Origin: Ruminiclostridium cellobioparum DSM 1351 = ATCC 15832
GTDB taxonomy: Bacteria > Bacillota > Clostridia > Acetivibrionales > DSM-1351
Reading direction: 5' to 3'
Length of the DNA stretch: 64,000 nucleotides
NCBI RefSeq assembly: GCF_000621505.1
Contig: NZ_JHYD01000002.1
Coordinates: 1 to 64,000, forward strand
Shown here: piece by piece, positions 1 through 8,431 of the stretch
How positions within the stretch are numbered: the first letter of the stretch is position 1
Layout of the letters: each line of letters begins with the position of its first letter
Position numbers and translations under genes: made by a program
Notes under the pieces: model-generated
The model's database searches: none
Seen by the model: the letters and a program-made list of their open reading frames with translations, nothing else
Told to the model about the DNA's origin: nothing

Positions 1-1
1 A

Positions 2-241
2 GTTGCAGGAATGACCCAAAGTATGTCAAGAGTAGCAAAATGCATTGATAATGGTCCTATGGAAGGTTTCTGGGGTATCCTTAAAAGAGAACGATATTAT
101 GGGAAGCGATTTACCAGTAGGGAATCGGTAGTAAAAATGATAGAAGAGTATATTGAGTACTACAACAATAAACGATTACAAAGAAATCTTGGTGTATTAA
201 CGCCAATGGAGAAACATGATATGTATTTACATGCAGCATAA
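2..241 (+). CDS. IS3-family transposase (OrfB), C-terminal fragment
   Basis: The reading frame is already open at base 2, so this is the end of a longer protein that begins before the window. About 79 residues are visible. They match the end of the DDE integrase core of IS3/IS150 transposases: the segment around GPMEGFWGILKRE contains the last acidic catalytic position in the pattern G.ME.F...LK.E, followed by YIEYYNNKR and a P.E motif near the C terminus. The product would catalyse strand transfer of the element. Whether the full protein is intact cannot be seen here. Confidence 0.85.
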   Translation, partial: VAGMTQSMSRVAKCIDNGPMEGFWGILKRERYYGKRFTSRESVVKMIEEYIEYYNNKRLQRNLGVLTPMEKHDMYLHAA

Positions 242-244
242 AAA

Positions 245-290
245 CTGCCAGCAGGTTATACCTACTGGCAGAAAAGATTTTTATTTTTTT
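245..290 (+). terminator. Terminator behind the IS transposase
   Basis: CTGCCAGCAGGT (245-256) pairs with ACCTACTGGCAG (260-271) at 11 of 12 positions with a three-base loop. A T-rich tract follows to 290. Confidence 0.8.
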
Positions 291-343
291 AATTGTCTAC
301 TTGACGGGGAGCGGTTCAAAATCTGGAACATCCTCTTTTGTTT

Positions 344-876
344 CATTAATTAACACGTTGTGCTGGTTATTCTATATTTGCTTTACCTGTGTAATTTTTT
401 ATATCAACTGGTAACTTCCGTACTAACCTTCAAGCAAGCTCTTTTTGTGCAATCCTGCACAATCAATAGTGCTCCCGACCGCTATCCACCAATGGATCGC
501 CTCCGAAGTTCTTGCCTGAAATAGTATGGCTTACTCCAAGCACCTCTTTGCCGTCGCAGCGACTCGACCATCCGGGTCTCGTGTGCTGCTAAAATTGACC
601 TCCTGTCAATTTCCCGGCATGATGCACTTGGATTAAGCCTACAAATTTCAAGCAAGCTCTTCTAATCAGGCTTCTCATTGGTGGATACGTTCTCGCGCAC
701 TATTGAAGCACGGTTCTTTAAAATTGTTCCCAGTGAGGCAGCAGCTGTTTATTACGTATAATACCTGCGCTTTTAAACTAGCACAACGCGTTAAATTAAC
801 ACGTTGTGCGGTCAAAGCTGCCTCTCAACTTTTTAGTTAAACAGCTTATGCGGATTATACCGGTACTTCCGTACTA
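344..876. repeat. Dispersed palindromic repeat, copy A (composite)
   Basis: No credible gene lies between the IS end and sigI. The block 344-426 is the reverse complement of the outer arm of repeat copies B and C, sharing ATCAACTGGTAAC and CTTCCGTACTAAC. Inside, arm 460-495 pairs with 676-709 (the shared core is TATCCACCAATGG). A second helix nests within it: GGCTTACTCCAAGCAC (528-543) with 623-639. AATTGACCTCCTGTCAATT (593-611) is a further small hairpin. A 14-bp palindrome lies at 781-809 (GCACAACGCGTTAA arm), and ACTTCCGTACTAA recurs at 865. This looks like a non-autonomous, highly structured element. Function is unknown. Confidence 0.65.
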
Positions 877-1007
877 ATTTGCAGAGTACAATTTTGTTAC
901 AAATATTTGTAATTTGTCATATTTTTAATATTTTATGGAATTTATTTAAAATATTGATAAAATATAGATGGTGCACAAATAAAATAAACAGAGGAGGTGC
1001 TGCTGGG

Positions 1008-1760
1008 TTGTCATTTTTTAATTCGTTGTTCAGAAGTGAAAATACCATTGAAAATAAAATCGATAAGATACAAAAAGGTGATGAAATATTAAGAGAAATA
1101 TTAATTCAGGAGTATATACCGTTTATTGTTAAAACTGTTTCACATAAGCTGGGAAGGTATGTTAGTATAGAGAATAACGAAGAGTTCAGTGTAGGGCTTT
1201 CTGCTTTTAATGAGGCCATAAACAGCTTCGATATCAAAAAGGGAAATAAATTTTTGGCATACAGCAAAAAGGTTATTAACAGCAGGCTTATTGATTACTA
1301 TCGAAACAGTAAAAAAACCAGGGATATTAAAGTTTATCCATTTACATATTTTGATGAGGAAAAGTTTAATGCGTTAGAGAAGAGATATATGATGGATAAT
1401 GCCGGCGAGCTGGAGAAAATTGAGACCGCTGACGAGATATCTTCATTTAAATTGTGCCTGAGTGAATATGGTATAAATTTTGATGATCTGGTTTTATTTT
1501 CTCCCAAACACAAGGATTCCATCAGACAGTGTGTAAAAATCGCAAGAATGATAACGGATAACGATAGACTATACGACATGATGACAAAAAAGAAAGCCAT
1601 ACCATTAAATGAATTAATGAAAATAGCTGATGTACATCGCAGAACTATAGAGAGAAACAGAAAATTCATCATAACGACGTGTCTTATCATAAGGAGTGAC
1701 CTCGATGTTTTGAAAGCCTATGTGGTGAGTGTAGAGGAAGGAGGGACGCTCAATGCATAA
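1008..1760 (+). CDS. sigI: RNA polymerase sigma factor SigI
   Basis: This 250-residue protein resembles SigI, an alternative sigma factor. It directs RNA polymerase to heat- or polysaccharide-responsive genes in bacilli and cellulolytic clostridia. The N-terminal half has a sigma-70 region-2-like segment (EYIPFIVKTVSHKLGRYVS, then FNEAINSFDIKKGNKFLAYS). The C-terminal half ends in a helix-turn-helix-like segment (LMKIADVHRRTIERNRKFI). The open frame continues upstream to 879, but the TTG at 1008 is chosen because GAGGAGGTG at 991-999 sits eight bases before it and the length then fits the family. The stop overlaps the start of rsgI by eight bases, so the two are translationally coupled. The pairing with rsgI makes the call strong. 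The promoter was not identified. Confidence 0.88.
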   Translation: MSFFNSLFRSENTIENKIDKIQKGDEILREILIQEYIPFIVKTVSHKLGRYVSIENNEEFSVGLSAFNEAINSFDIKKGNKFLAYSKKVINSRLIDYYRNSKKTRDIKVYPFTYFDEEKFNALEKRYMMDNAGELEKIETADEISSFKLCLSEYGINFDDLVLFSPKHKDSIRQCVKIARMITDNDRLYDMMTKKKAIPLNELMKIADVHRRTIERNRKFIITTCLIIRSDLDVLKAYVVSVEEGGTLNA

Positions 1761-3417
1761 ATATGGTACCGTACTGGAATTGAAGAAAAATAGTGCGATA
1801 ATTATGTCTGAAGGGTTCAGGTACTTTTACGTAAAAAAGCGTCCCGGAATGTATTTGGGACAGAAGATAATGTTTCTGGATGAGGATATTATCAAGCCCA
1901 CGTCTGCCATCCTGAAGTATTCTGCTGTGGCAGCGTGCTTTGTGCTGATTGTCCTTGCAGTATTTTTGTCCCGGATTACACTTTTTGACAACGACAGAAC
2001 ATTTGCATATGTTTATCTGGATATTAATCCAAGTGTGCAAATCACCATTGACAAGAATAATACCGTGTTGGATACAAGTGCGGTTAATAGTGATGCAGAT
2101 GAACTTTCAGAGGGATTGGACACAAGAGGAATGGATCTGAAAGATGCCTTGAAGATTATATTTGAGAAATCGGACAAACTTGGATTTTTTAAGGATGATA
2201 CCGACAACTATGTACTTATCTCAGGTGTCATAAACCCGGACAGCAGGTTATACAAAAAAAATAAAACTTACGAGGAAACAGAGTTTCAGAAATTCCTCAG
2301 CACCCTGAAAGGAGTATCGGGAGAGAAAGGACACAAACGTATTATTACCGAAGCAATTAAAACTTCCCCCGAAATCAGAGAGCTGGCCTTAAAAAATCAG
2401 ATGTCACCCGGAAAGTACTATTTGTATGAATTGGCGGCAGAGAAGGGAATGGATTTATCAATTGATAAAGTCAGGGAAAGCAGCATAAATGACATTATGA
2501 AAGTACTTGACTATGTTCCTCAAGACGTAAATGAGAGTAAAAATAGTTCCTTTAATGATATTAATGAAAATGACTCCGAAGCATCCGATGATCCGCCGGC
2601 TGCGCCAATACAAAAGCAGGAAGAGGATGTAACATTTTCTGAAGAGGATACTGGCGCACAGAGAGGCAGCCAGACGGTTCAAGGCAGGCAAATGGAAGAA
2701 AGCGAGCCAGATGCGCAGCCTGAGATTGCCACTCAGACAAAGGAGGAGCGGCAGCCGGCACACGAAACGAAACCGGATGGCGGCGCCGGACCTGAAGCTC
2801 AACAGCCGGCTGAAAATACAAATAATCTAAAAGCTCCCGGGGCTGCGGTAATTTCTGTTGATAAAGCCTCCAATACGGGAGAATATCAGCTGACAATAGT
2901 TATAGGAAATGATAACAACGCAGCTGAATTTAAGCTGTATGAGAATAACCGTGTAATAATGTCTTCTGAAACAGGTTCCAGGGAAACGGTCGTTAAATCC
3001 TTTAGCGAAAAGGAAAACGGCAGCTATACGTATATATGCGAACTGTCAAATTCAGCAGGAAAGTCAATGAGCAATGAGGTAAATGTGCTGGTACAAAAAA
3101 CAGTCAATAAGGAGGCGGCGGTATGGGATGCAGGAGTAATGTATTCAGTAGGAGATGTTGCAGAGTACGGGGGAGAAAAATACAAGTGTATACAGGCTCA
3201 TAAATCCCAGGCCGATTGGACTCCGGAGAGGGTACCGGCACTATGGCAAAAGCAGCTCGGTTCTGCCGAAAAGAATTCATGGCAGCCCGGCAATGCATAC
3301 CGGACAGGAGACATCGTAGTGTATAAGGAGACCCAGTACAGATGTCTGCAGGCACATACGTCCATTGAAGGCTGGGAACCGCCTGTTGTGCCCGCACTTT
3401 GGGAAAAACAACAGTAA
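1753..3417 (+). CDS. rsgI: Anti-sigma-I factor RsgI with two chitin-binding domains
   Basis: This 554-residue single-pass membrane protein should hold SigI inactive until an extracellular polysaccharide is detected. Residues 1-50 form the cytoplasmic RsgI N-domain, and 56-76 are a hydrophobic membrane segment. Residues 84-260 are the extracytoplasmic RsgI domain with the Asn-Pro pair at 92-93 in YLDINPS; autoproteolysis at such a pair is reported for the family. An acidic, Pro/Gln-rich linker follows (about 265-365). Next is an Ig/FN3-like domain (about 368-450) resembling one in the adjacent chitinase. Two CBM5/12-type domains end the protein (about 455-501 and 510-552), each with the Y..GD...Y...Y.C.QAH...W.P...PALW pattern. 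Sensing of chitin is inferred from these domains. Confidence 0.9.
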   Translation: MHKYGTVLELKKNSAIIMSEGFRYFYVKKRPGMYLGQKIMFLDEDIIKPTSAILKYSAVAACFVLIVLAVFLSRITLFDNDRTFAYVYLDINPSVQITIDKNNTVLDTSAVNSDADELSEGLDTRGMDLKDALKIIFEKSDKLGFFKDDTDNYVLISGVINPDSRLYKKNKTYEETEFQKFLSTLKGVSGEKGHKRIITEAIKTSPEIRELALKNQMSPGKYYLYELAAEKGMDLSIDKVRESSINDIMKVLDYVPQDVNESKNSSFNDINENDSEASDDPPAAPIQKQEEDVTFSEEDTGAQRGSQTVQGRQMEESEPDAQPEIATQTKEERQPAHETKPDGGAGPEAQQPAENTNNLKAPGAAVISVDKASNTGEYQLTIVIGNDNNAAEFKLYENNRVIMSSETGSRETVVKSFSEKENGSYTYICELSNSAGKSMSNEVNVLVQKTVNKEAAVWDAGVMYSVGDVAEYGGEKYKCIQAHKSQADWTPERVPALWQKQLGSAEKNSWQPGNAYRTGDIVVYKETQYRCLQAHTSIEGWEPPVVPALWEKQQ

Positions 3418-3434
3418 ATTTTCTTTAAATTTGA

Positions 3435-3463
3435 GATGTACCCTGACGGTGTACATCTTTTTT
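3435..3463 (+). terminator. Terminator after rsgI
   Basis: GATGTAC (3435-3441) pairs with GTACATC (3451-3457), followed by six T residues. It separates the sigI-rsgI operon from the chitinase gene. Confidence 0.75.
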
Positions 3464-3732
3464 ATTGTCCGAAAAAGTATGATTTATTTTGACAGAATAA
3501 AAACTTTTTTGTAAAAAATTTTGTTGACCCACACAAAAAGGAATAATTTTCACGTAATAATATATTGATTTCCTAAAAGTTTACTTAATATCCATTCGAC
3601 GGCATAAAAAATATGTTAAGAAAATAAAAAAACCGGCAGATAAGCTTTTTTAAGAGTATGGTTTCTTGGGGATTTATCACTACAAAATTATTTGTGCTGC
3701 TGCTTATGGATAAATTTTGAAAGGAGTGTATT

Positions 3733-6700
3733 ATGCGGAGGAAATTTAAACTTAAAAGATTTTTTGCAGTAACCCTGGCTTTTGCACTGCTGTTTACACA
3801 GTTTGCGACTTTAAATGTAAAGGCTGAAACCGGAAGAGGAAAGAACATTGTGGCGTATTTCCCGAATTGGGGGACTTACAATGTAAACCACAGTAATTTT
3901 TCTGTTGAAAAAATACCATGGGATAAAGTTACAGTTATCAATCATGCCTTCTTTGAAGTTGATTCCGGTTTCAAGCTGGCAAGTACCGACACCTTTGCCG
4001 ATTTTGACAAAATGTTCACCCATTCCGAAGGCTGGGAGGCAAATCAAATCAGAGGGCACTTCGGAGAATATAAATACTTTAAGTCCAGGTACCCTGATGT
4101 TAAAGTGCTTGTATCTGTGGGCGGATGGACAAGAGGTCAGAATTTTCATGCCATGACGGCAACATCTTCCACCAGAGCTGTATTTATAAAAAGTGTTGTA
4201 GAATTCCTGAAGAAATATCCATTTATCGACGGTATAGATATTGACTGGGAATTTCCCGGAATAGACAGGAAAGCCGACCCTAACGATGAGTATGATAAGG
4301 GCTGTCCCGGGGGACCGGAGGATAAGCAGAACTTTACCGCACTGCTGAGGGAAATCAGGCAGGCATATAATAATAACGGGTTATCGGGAAAGATGCTGAC
4401 TATAGCGGCTCCAGCCGGTTATGACAAGGCTGTTTACCAGGAGCCTGACGTATATGCTCAGTATCTTGACTTCATAAATGTTATGACATATGACATGCAT
4501 GGTGCATGGGAGACAACCACCAATCACCATTCGGGAATATACGCGAATCCTAATGATCCGTCAGACACTTCACCGGTGGATATTAAAAACAGATATAATA
4601 CCGATTCGGCTATGAAGTTGTATAGAGATGTATACAGGATTCCTGCAAATAAGCTTAATGTAGGCACTCCCTTTTATTCAAGGGGCTGGAAAGGTGTAAA
4701 GAATAACGGAGGAGCTCTTCCGGGATTATTTGCCCCAGCTTCCGGTGCACCCGTGGGAACATGGGATAACCCCCAGTCTCCGGGAGGCCAGAATCCATAT
4801 TTCAAGATGAAGGAGCTTGAAAAAACTGCAGGATACATAAAATACAGGGATCCCTATGGGAAAGTGCCGTATTTGTACAATGCATCCCAAGGTGTCATGT
4901 ATACATATGAAGATGAAGAATCTCTGGGTGAACGGTGTAATTATGTCATAAACAACGGATATGGCGGAATGATTATATGGGAAATCTCAGGTGACAATCC
5001 TTCGGGTTTTCCAATGACCACACTGATATCTGAAAAGTTCAAGGGAATCAACCAGGATGACGGTAATAATAAATTACCTGCGGCGGCAGCTTTAAGCGCG
5101 GACAGCACTACCAACTCGGGAAGCTTCACGGTTACTGTTACCGTACCTGCAAACAATACTGCAACGGAATTGACCTTATACGAAGGAAATAATGTTGTTA
5201 AAACCCAAAACCTTACTGCAAATTCATCTGCGGCACAGATAATTAAATATGACGTAAGCGGTAAAAGTGCGGGTACATATTCATACAGGGCGGATTTGTC
5301 CAATCAGCATGGGATCACACCCGGTGCAAGTCTTGTAATTACGGTAAAATCCAATCAGGACGGCAATACAAACCCTTCAGGCGGTTACAATGTCATAGGC
5401 TATGTTTATGGTACGCCAAATAATGTAGATGCAACAAAGCTCACTCATATCAACTATGCTTTTGCACAAATAGTAAATGGAAAAGTAGCAGTCAGCAATC
5501 CGGGTGATCTTGCAGCTTTAGTTGCCCTTAAAGTAAAGAATCCAAATTTGAAAGTAATACTGTCGGTAGGCGGATGGGGAGGAGACGGCTTCTCTGACGC
5601 AGCACTTACCGAAGCTTCACGCAATACTTTTGCTGAAAGCTGCTTAAAGGTAATAAGTGACAATAAACTGGATGGAATAGACCTGGACTGGGAATATCCC
5701 GTTAATGGCGGATGGGGTATGATAAAATGCCGTCCTGAAGATAAAACAAACTTTACACTGATGCTTCAGGCGGTACGCAATAAAATAGGAAACGGAAAGA
5801 TTCTTTCGATTGCCTCAGGTGCAAGCCAGGAATATGCCAACAATACCGAACTTGCTAAAATAGCAGGAATATGTGATTTCATAAATATCATGACTTATGA
5901 TTTTGGAGCTTCAAGACATAATGCAAATCTTTATGAATCCTCAAATTATGGTTACAGTATAAGCTGTGATTCGGCAGTTAAAATCCACCTGGCTAATGGA
6001 GTTCCTGCCGGGAAAATCAATATGGGTATGCCTTTCTACGGCCGAAAGGGAAATGACTGGCCTACATATTCTGAATTAGTAGAAAACTATATAAACAAAA
6101 ATGGTTGGACACGTTACTGGGATGAACAGGCAAAGGCATGCTATCTGCTTAATCAGGGTCAGTTCCTGACCTATGACGATGTAGAATCTTTTGGTTACAA
6201 GACAGCCTACATAAAGGAAAAAGGTCTGGGCGGTGCCATGTTCTGGCAATATAATCAGGATTACAAAGGGACACTTCTCGGTAAATTGTGGTCGGACCTT
6301 GGTACGGCACAGGAAGAACCCGGTACGGTTCCCAATGTCCCTCAGAACCTGAAAGTGACAGTTGACGGAACATCTGTCATCAATATATCATGGAATGCTT
6401 CAGCCGGTGCAACAGGCTATGACTTAAAGATAGACGGAGTTGAAACAAGCAATGTAACCAGCCCATATGCCCATACCGGTCTGGCTGCAAATTCGACCCA
6501 CACATATGCAATCAGGGCGAAGAATGCAAAAGGCGCCAGTACGTGGAGTTCCATTGTAAGTGCAACTACAAAACAGGCAGATAATGATACGTCCGGAAGC
6601 TGGGGGAGCAGAATATTCGCTCCATACGTTGATGTTATGCTCTGGCCTACCTTCAGTATTAATGATTGTTATGAAAAAACAAATCAAAAGTTCTATACTC

Positions 6701-8121
6701 TTGCATTTATCACGAGCAACGGAGCAGGAAATCCTGCATGGGGCGGAATAACAGGAATAGATACTGATTTCTATGCAGATGAAATTAACAATATACGAAG
6801 CAAGGGCGGCGATGTAATAGTGTCCTTCGGAGGAGCAAACGGAATCGAGCTTGCACAATCCAATACTGATGCTGCTGCACTTCAATCAAAATACCAATCT
6901 GTTATTGATAAATATAAACTTACCTGGATAGATTTTGATATTGAGGGAAGCGCAGTTGCGGACAAAGCCGCTGTAGACAGGAGAAATAAAGCAATAAAAG
7001 GCTTGCAGGCCCGGAATCCGAACCTTAAAGTTGCGTTCTGCCTGCCCGTGCTTCCATCAGGATTAACCGATGACGGGCTATACGTGCTAAAGAATGCAAA
7101 AGAAAATGGAGTAAGAATAGACGTTGTGAATGTTATGGCGATGGATTACGGAGATGGGCAGGCGCCAAACCCTGACGGAAAAATGGGGGATTATGCTATC
7201 CAGGCTGCCAGGGCTACTTATGACCAATGCAATAGTCTGGGCATTTCGGTTAAAATAGGTGTTACGCCCATGATTGGCAAGAATGACGTTCAGACAGAGG
7301 TATTCTATCAGTCTGATGCCAGAAAACTGTTGTCATTTGCACAGTCCAACAGCTGGGTAAGGTTACTGGCAATGTGGTCTGTGAATAGGGATAATGGAAG
7401 AGGCGGAGCATTATACCAATCCTCAAACATAACACAAACTGACCTTGAATTTACCAATATATTTAAAGTATTTAATACAGGAAGTGAACCTGGCGACGAT
7501 GACACCAATCCGCCTGCAATTCCGGCGGTGCCAACCGGTCTGAATGCAGCTGCCGCAGGAACTTCGGTCATAAATATAGCCTGGAGCAATTCAGCGGGTG
7601 CGACAGGCTATGACTTAAAGCTAGACGGAGTTGAAATAAGCAATGTAACCAGCCCATATGCCCATACCGGTTTGGCTGCAAATTCGACTCACACATATGC
7701 AGTCAGAGCAAAGAATTCATCTGGGACCAGCGCATGGAGTTCGACAGTAACTGCAGCCACAAGGCCGCAAATAGTTGACGGTTCTGCATGGGAAGCGTAT
7801 AAGGCATATAATGCAGGGGATGTAGTGACATACAATGGAACTGCCTATAAGTGTATTCAAAGTCATACGTCACTGCCCGGGTGGGAGCCGTCAAATGTTC
7901 CCGCATTGTGGTCCAAAACAGATTCTGCCCCGGGAGTGGATCCCAGGCCGCAGCCTGAGCCTGATCCCCAGCCCGCAAAGCCTGTATGGGCTGCAAATGC
8001 GGTATATAGGACAGGGGACCTGGTCACATATAACGGTAATTTATATGAATGCATACAGGCACATACGTCCTTGCCCGGATGGGAACCTTCAAATGTTCCA
8101 GCATTGTGGTCCCAGGTTTGA
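3733..8121 (+). CDS. Secreted multi-domain chitinase with three GH18 domains
   Basis: This 1462-residue exported enzyme should hydrolyse beta-1,4 bonds in chitin. Residues 1-31 are a signal peptide. The first GH18 domain (about 36-440) has the catalytic DGIDIDWE motif at 166-173. An Ig/FN3-like domain follows (about 447-542). The second GH18 domain (about 550-855) has DGIDLDWE at 647-654. After an FN3 domain (about 868-945) comes a third, ChiD-like GH18 domain (about 955-1275) with WIDFDIE at 1065-1071. Another FN3 domain (about 1290-1370) precedes two CBM5/12 chitin-binding domains (about 1352-1396 and 1418-1462), joined by a Pro-rich linker. All three proton-donor Glu residues are present. 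No dockerin or sortase signal is seen, so the enzyme is probably free. GAAAGGAG precedes the ATG. A weak sigma-A-like pair lies at 3489-3517. Control by SigI is inferred from position and the shared domains. Confidence 0.92.
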   Translation: MRRKFKLKRFFAVTLAFALLFTQFATLNVKAETGRGKNIVAYFPNWGTYNVNHSNFSVEKIPWDKVTVINHAFFEVDSGFKLASTDTFADFDKMFTHSEGWEANQIRGHFGEYKYFKSRYPDVKVLVSVGGWTRGQNFHAMTATSSTRAVFIKSVVEFLKKYPFIDGIDIDWEFPGIDRKADPNDEYDKGCPGGPEDKQNFTALLREIRQAYNNNGLSGKMLTIAAPAGYDKAVYQEPDVYAQYLDFINVMTYDMHGAWETTTNHHSGIYANPNDPSDTSPVDIKNRYNTDSAMKLYRDVYRIPANKLNVGTPFYSRGWKGVKNNGGALPGLFAPASGAPVGTWDNPQSPGGQNPYFKMKELEKTAGYIKYRDPYGKVPYLYNASQGVMYTYEDEESLGERCNYVINNGYGGMIIWEISGDNPSGFPMTTLISEKFKGINQDDGNNKLPAAAALSADSTTNSGSFTVTVTVPANNTATELTLYEGNNVVKTQNLTANSSAAQIIKYDVSGKSAGTYSYRADLSNQHGITPGASLVITVKSNQDGNTNPSGGYNVIGYVYGTPNNVDATKLTHINYAFAQIVNGKVAVSNPGDLAALVALKVKNPNLKVILSVGGWGGDGFSDAALTEASRNTFAESCLKVISDNKLDGIDLDWEYPVNGGWGMIKCRPEDKTNFTLMLQAVRNKIGNGKILSIASGASQEYANNTELAKIAGICDFINIMTYDFGASRHNANLYESSNYGYSISCDSAVKIHLANGVPAGKINMGMPFYGRKGNDWPTYSELVENYINKNGWTRYWDEQAKACYLLNQGQFLTYDDVESFGYKTAYIKEKGLGGAMFWQYNQDYKGTLLGKLWSDLGTAQEEPGTVPNVPQNLKVTVDGTSVINISWNASAGATGYDLKIDGVETSNVTSPYAHTGLAANSTHTYAIRAKNAKGASTWSSIVSATTKQADNDTSGSWGSRIFAPYVDVMLWPTFSINDCYEKTNQKFYTLAFITSNGAGNPAWGGITGIDTDFYADEINNIRSKGGDVIVSFGGANGIELAQSNTDAAALQSKYQSVIDKYKLTWIDFDIEGSAVADKAAVDRRNKAIKGLQARNPNLKVAFCLPVLPSGLTDDGLYVLKNAKENGVRIDVVNVMAMDYGDGQAPNPDGKMGDYAIQAARATYDQCNSLGISVKIGVTPMIGKNDVQTEVFYQSDARKLLSFAQSNSWVRLLAMWSVNRDNGRGGALYQSSNITQTDLEFTNIFKVFNTGSEPGDDDTNPPAIPAVPTGLNAAAAGTSVINIAWSNSAGATGYDLKLDGVEISNVTSPYAHTGLAANSTHTYAVRAKNSSGTSAWSSTVTAATRPQIVDGSAWEAYKAYNAGDVVTYNGTAYKCIQSHTSLPGWEPSNVPALWSKTDSAPGVDPRPQPEPDPQPAKPVWAANAVYRTGDLVTYNGNLYECIQAHTSLPGWEPSNVPALWSQV

Positions 8122-8179
8122 CAGGACAAATAAAGCTGTTATTTAAAAAAGAAAATTAAATAATATCTCCCCAAATACC

Positions 8180-8231
8180 CCGCAGGACGAGATAAATGTA
8201 GAGTAGGACCTACATTTATTTTGTCCTGCGG
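8180..8231 (+). terminator. Hairpin after the chitinase gene
   Basis: CCGCAGGAC (8180-8188) pairs with GTCCTGCGG (8223-8231), and ATAAATGTA (8192-8200) pairs with TACATTTAT (8211-8219) inside it. The T-run is short and lies within the structure, so termination is likely but not certain. The rest of the 310-base gap 8122-8431 holds only the promoter candidate listed separately. Confidence 0.55.
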
Positions 8232-8322
8232 TCCGGCATGGGTATGACAGGAGTATGATGGTGCCGATAAGCACATTAGCAAAATCAGAGGTTCAAAGGA
8301 TTTTTTTAATATTTCAAAGTGT

Positions 8323-8351
8323 TTGACATAAAATAAAAGTAGAAATATGGA
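8323..8351 (+). promoter_or_regulatory. Candidate sigma-A promoter for the 8432 gene
   Basis: TTGACA (8323-8328), a 17-base spacer, then TATGGA (8346-8351). The -35 box is perfect and the -10 box matches at four of six positions. It lies about 80 bases before the start codon. Confidence 0.5.
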
Positions 8352-8431
8352 GGATATTAACATTATTAGTAGAATAATAAAAATATTACTTCATTTAGAA
8401 GGAAAATATTTAGGAACTGGGGGTAGAAGAA

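Larger units (their letters stand above)
1..318 (+). mobile_element. IS3-family insertion sequence, right end only
   Basis: The window opens inside an insertion sequence. The transposase tail is followed by a terminator and then by a TG...CA-bounded stretch at 294-318 whose reverse complement starts TGAACCGCTCCCC, which has the look of an IS3-type terminal inverted repeat. The left end lies outside the window, so the inverted repeat cannot be confirmed by pairing and no target duplication can be checked. Confidence 0.6.

Noticed and set aside
420-720. The core of repeat copy A as a tRNA, known riboswitch or CRISPR array.
   Set aside because: It lacks a tRNA cloverleaf, known riboswitch consensus words and regularly spaced identical repeats.
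879-1007. Longer N terminus for sigI from the ATG at 879.
   Set aside because: It runs through A+T-rich DNA next to repeat copy A, has no ribosome site, and makes the protein too long for SigI. TTG 1008 has a perfect site.
6424-6885. Reverse-strand frame within the chitinase gene.
   Set aside because: It is the shadow of a strongly supported multi-domain gene and has no start site.
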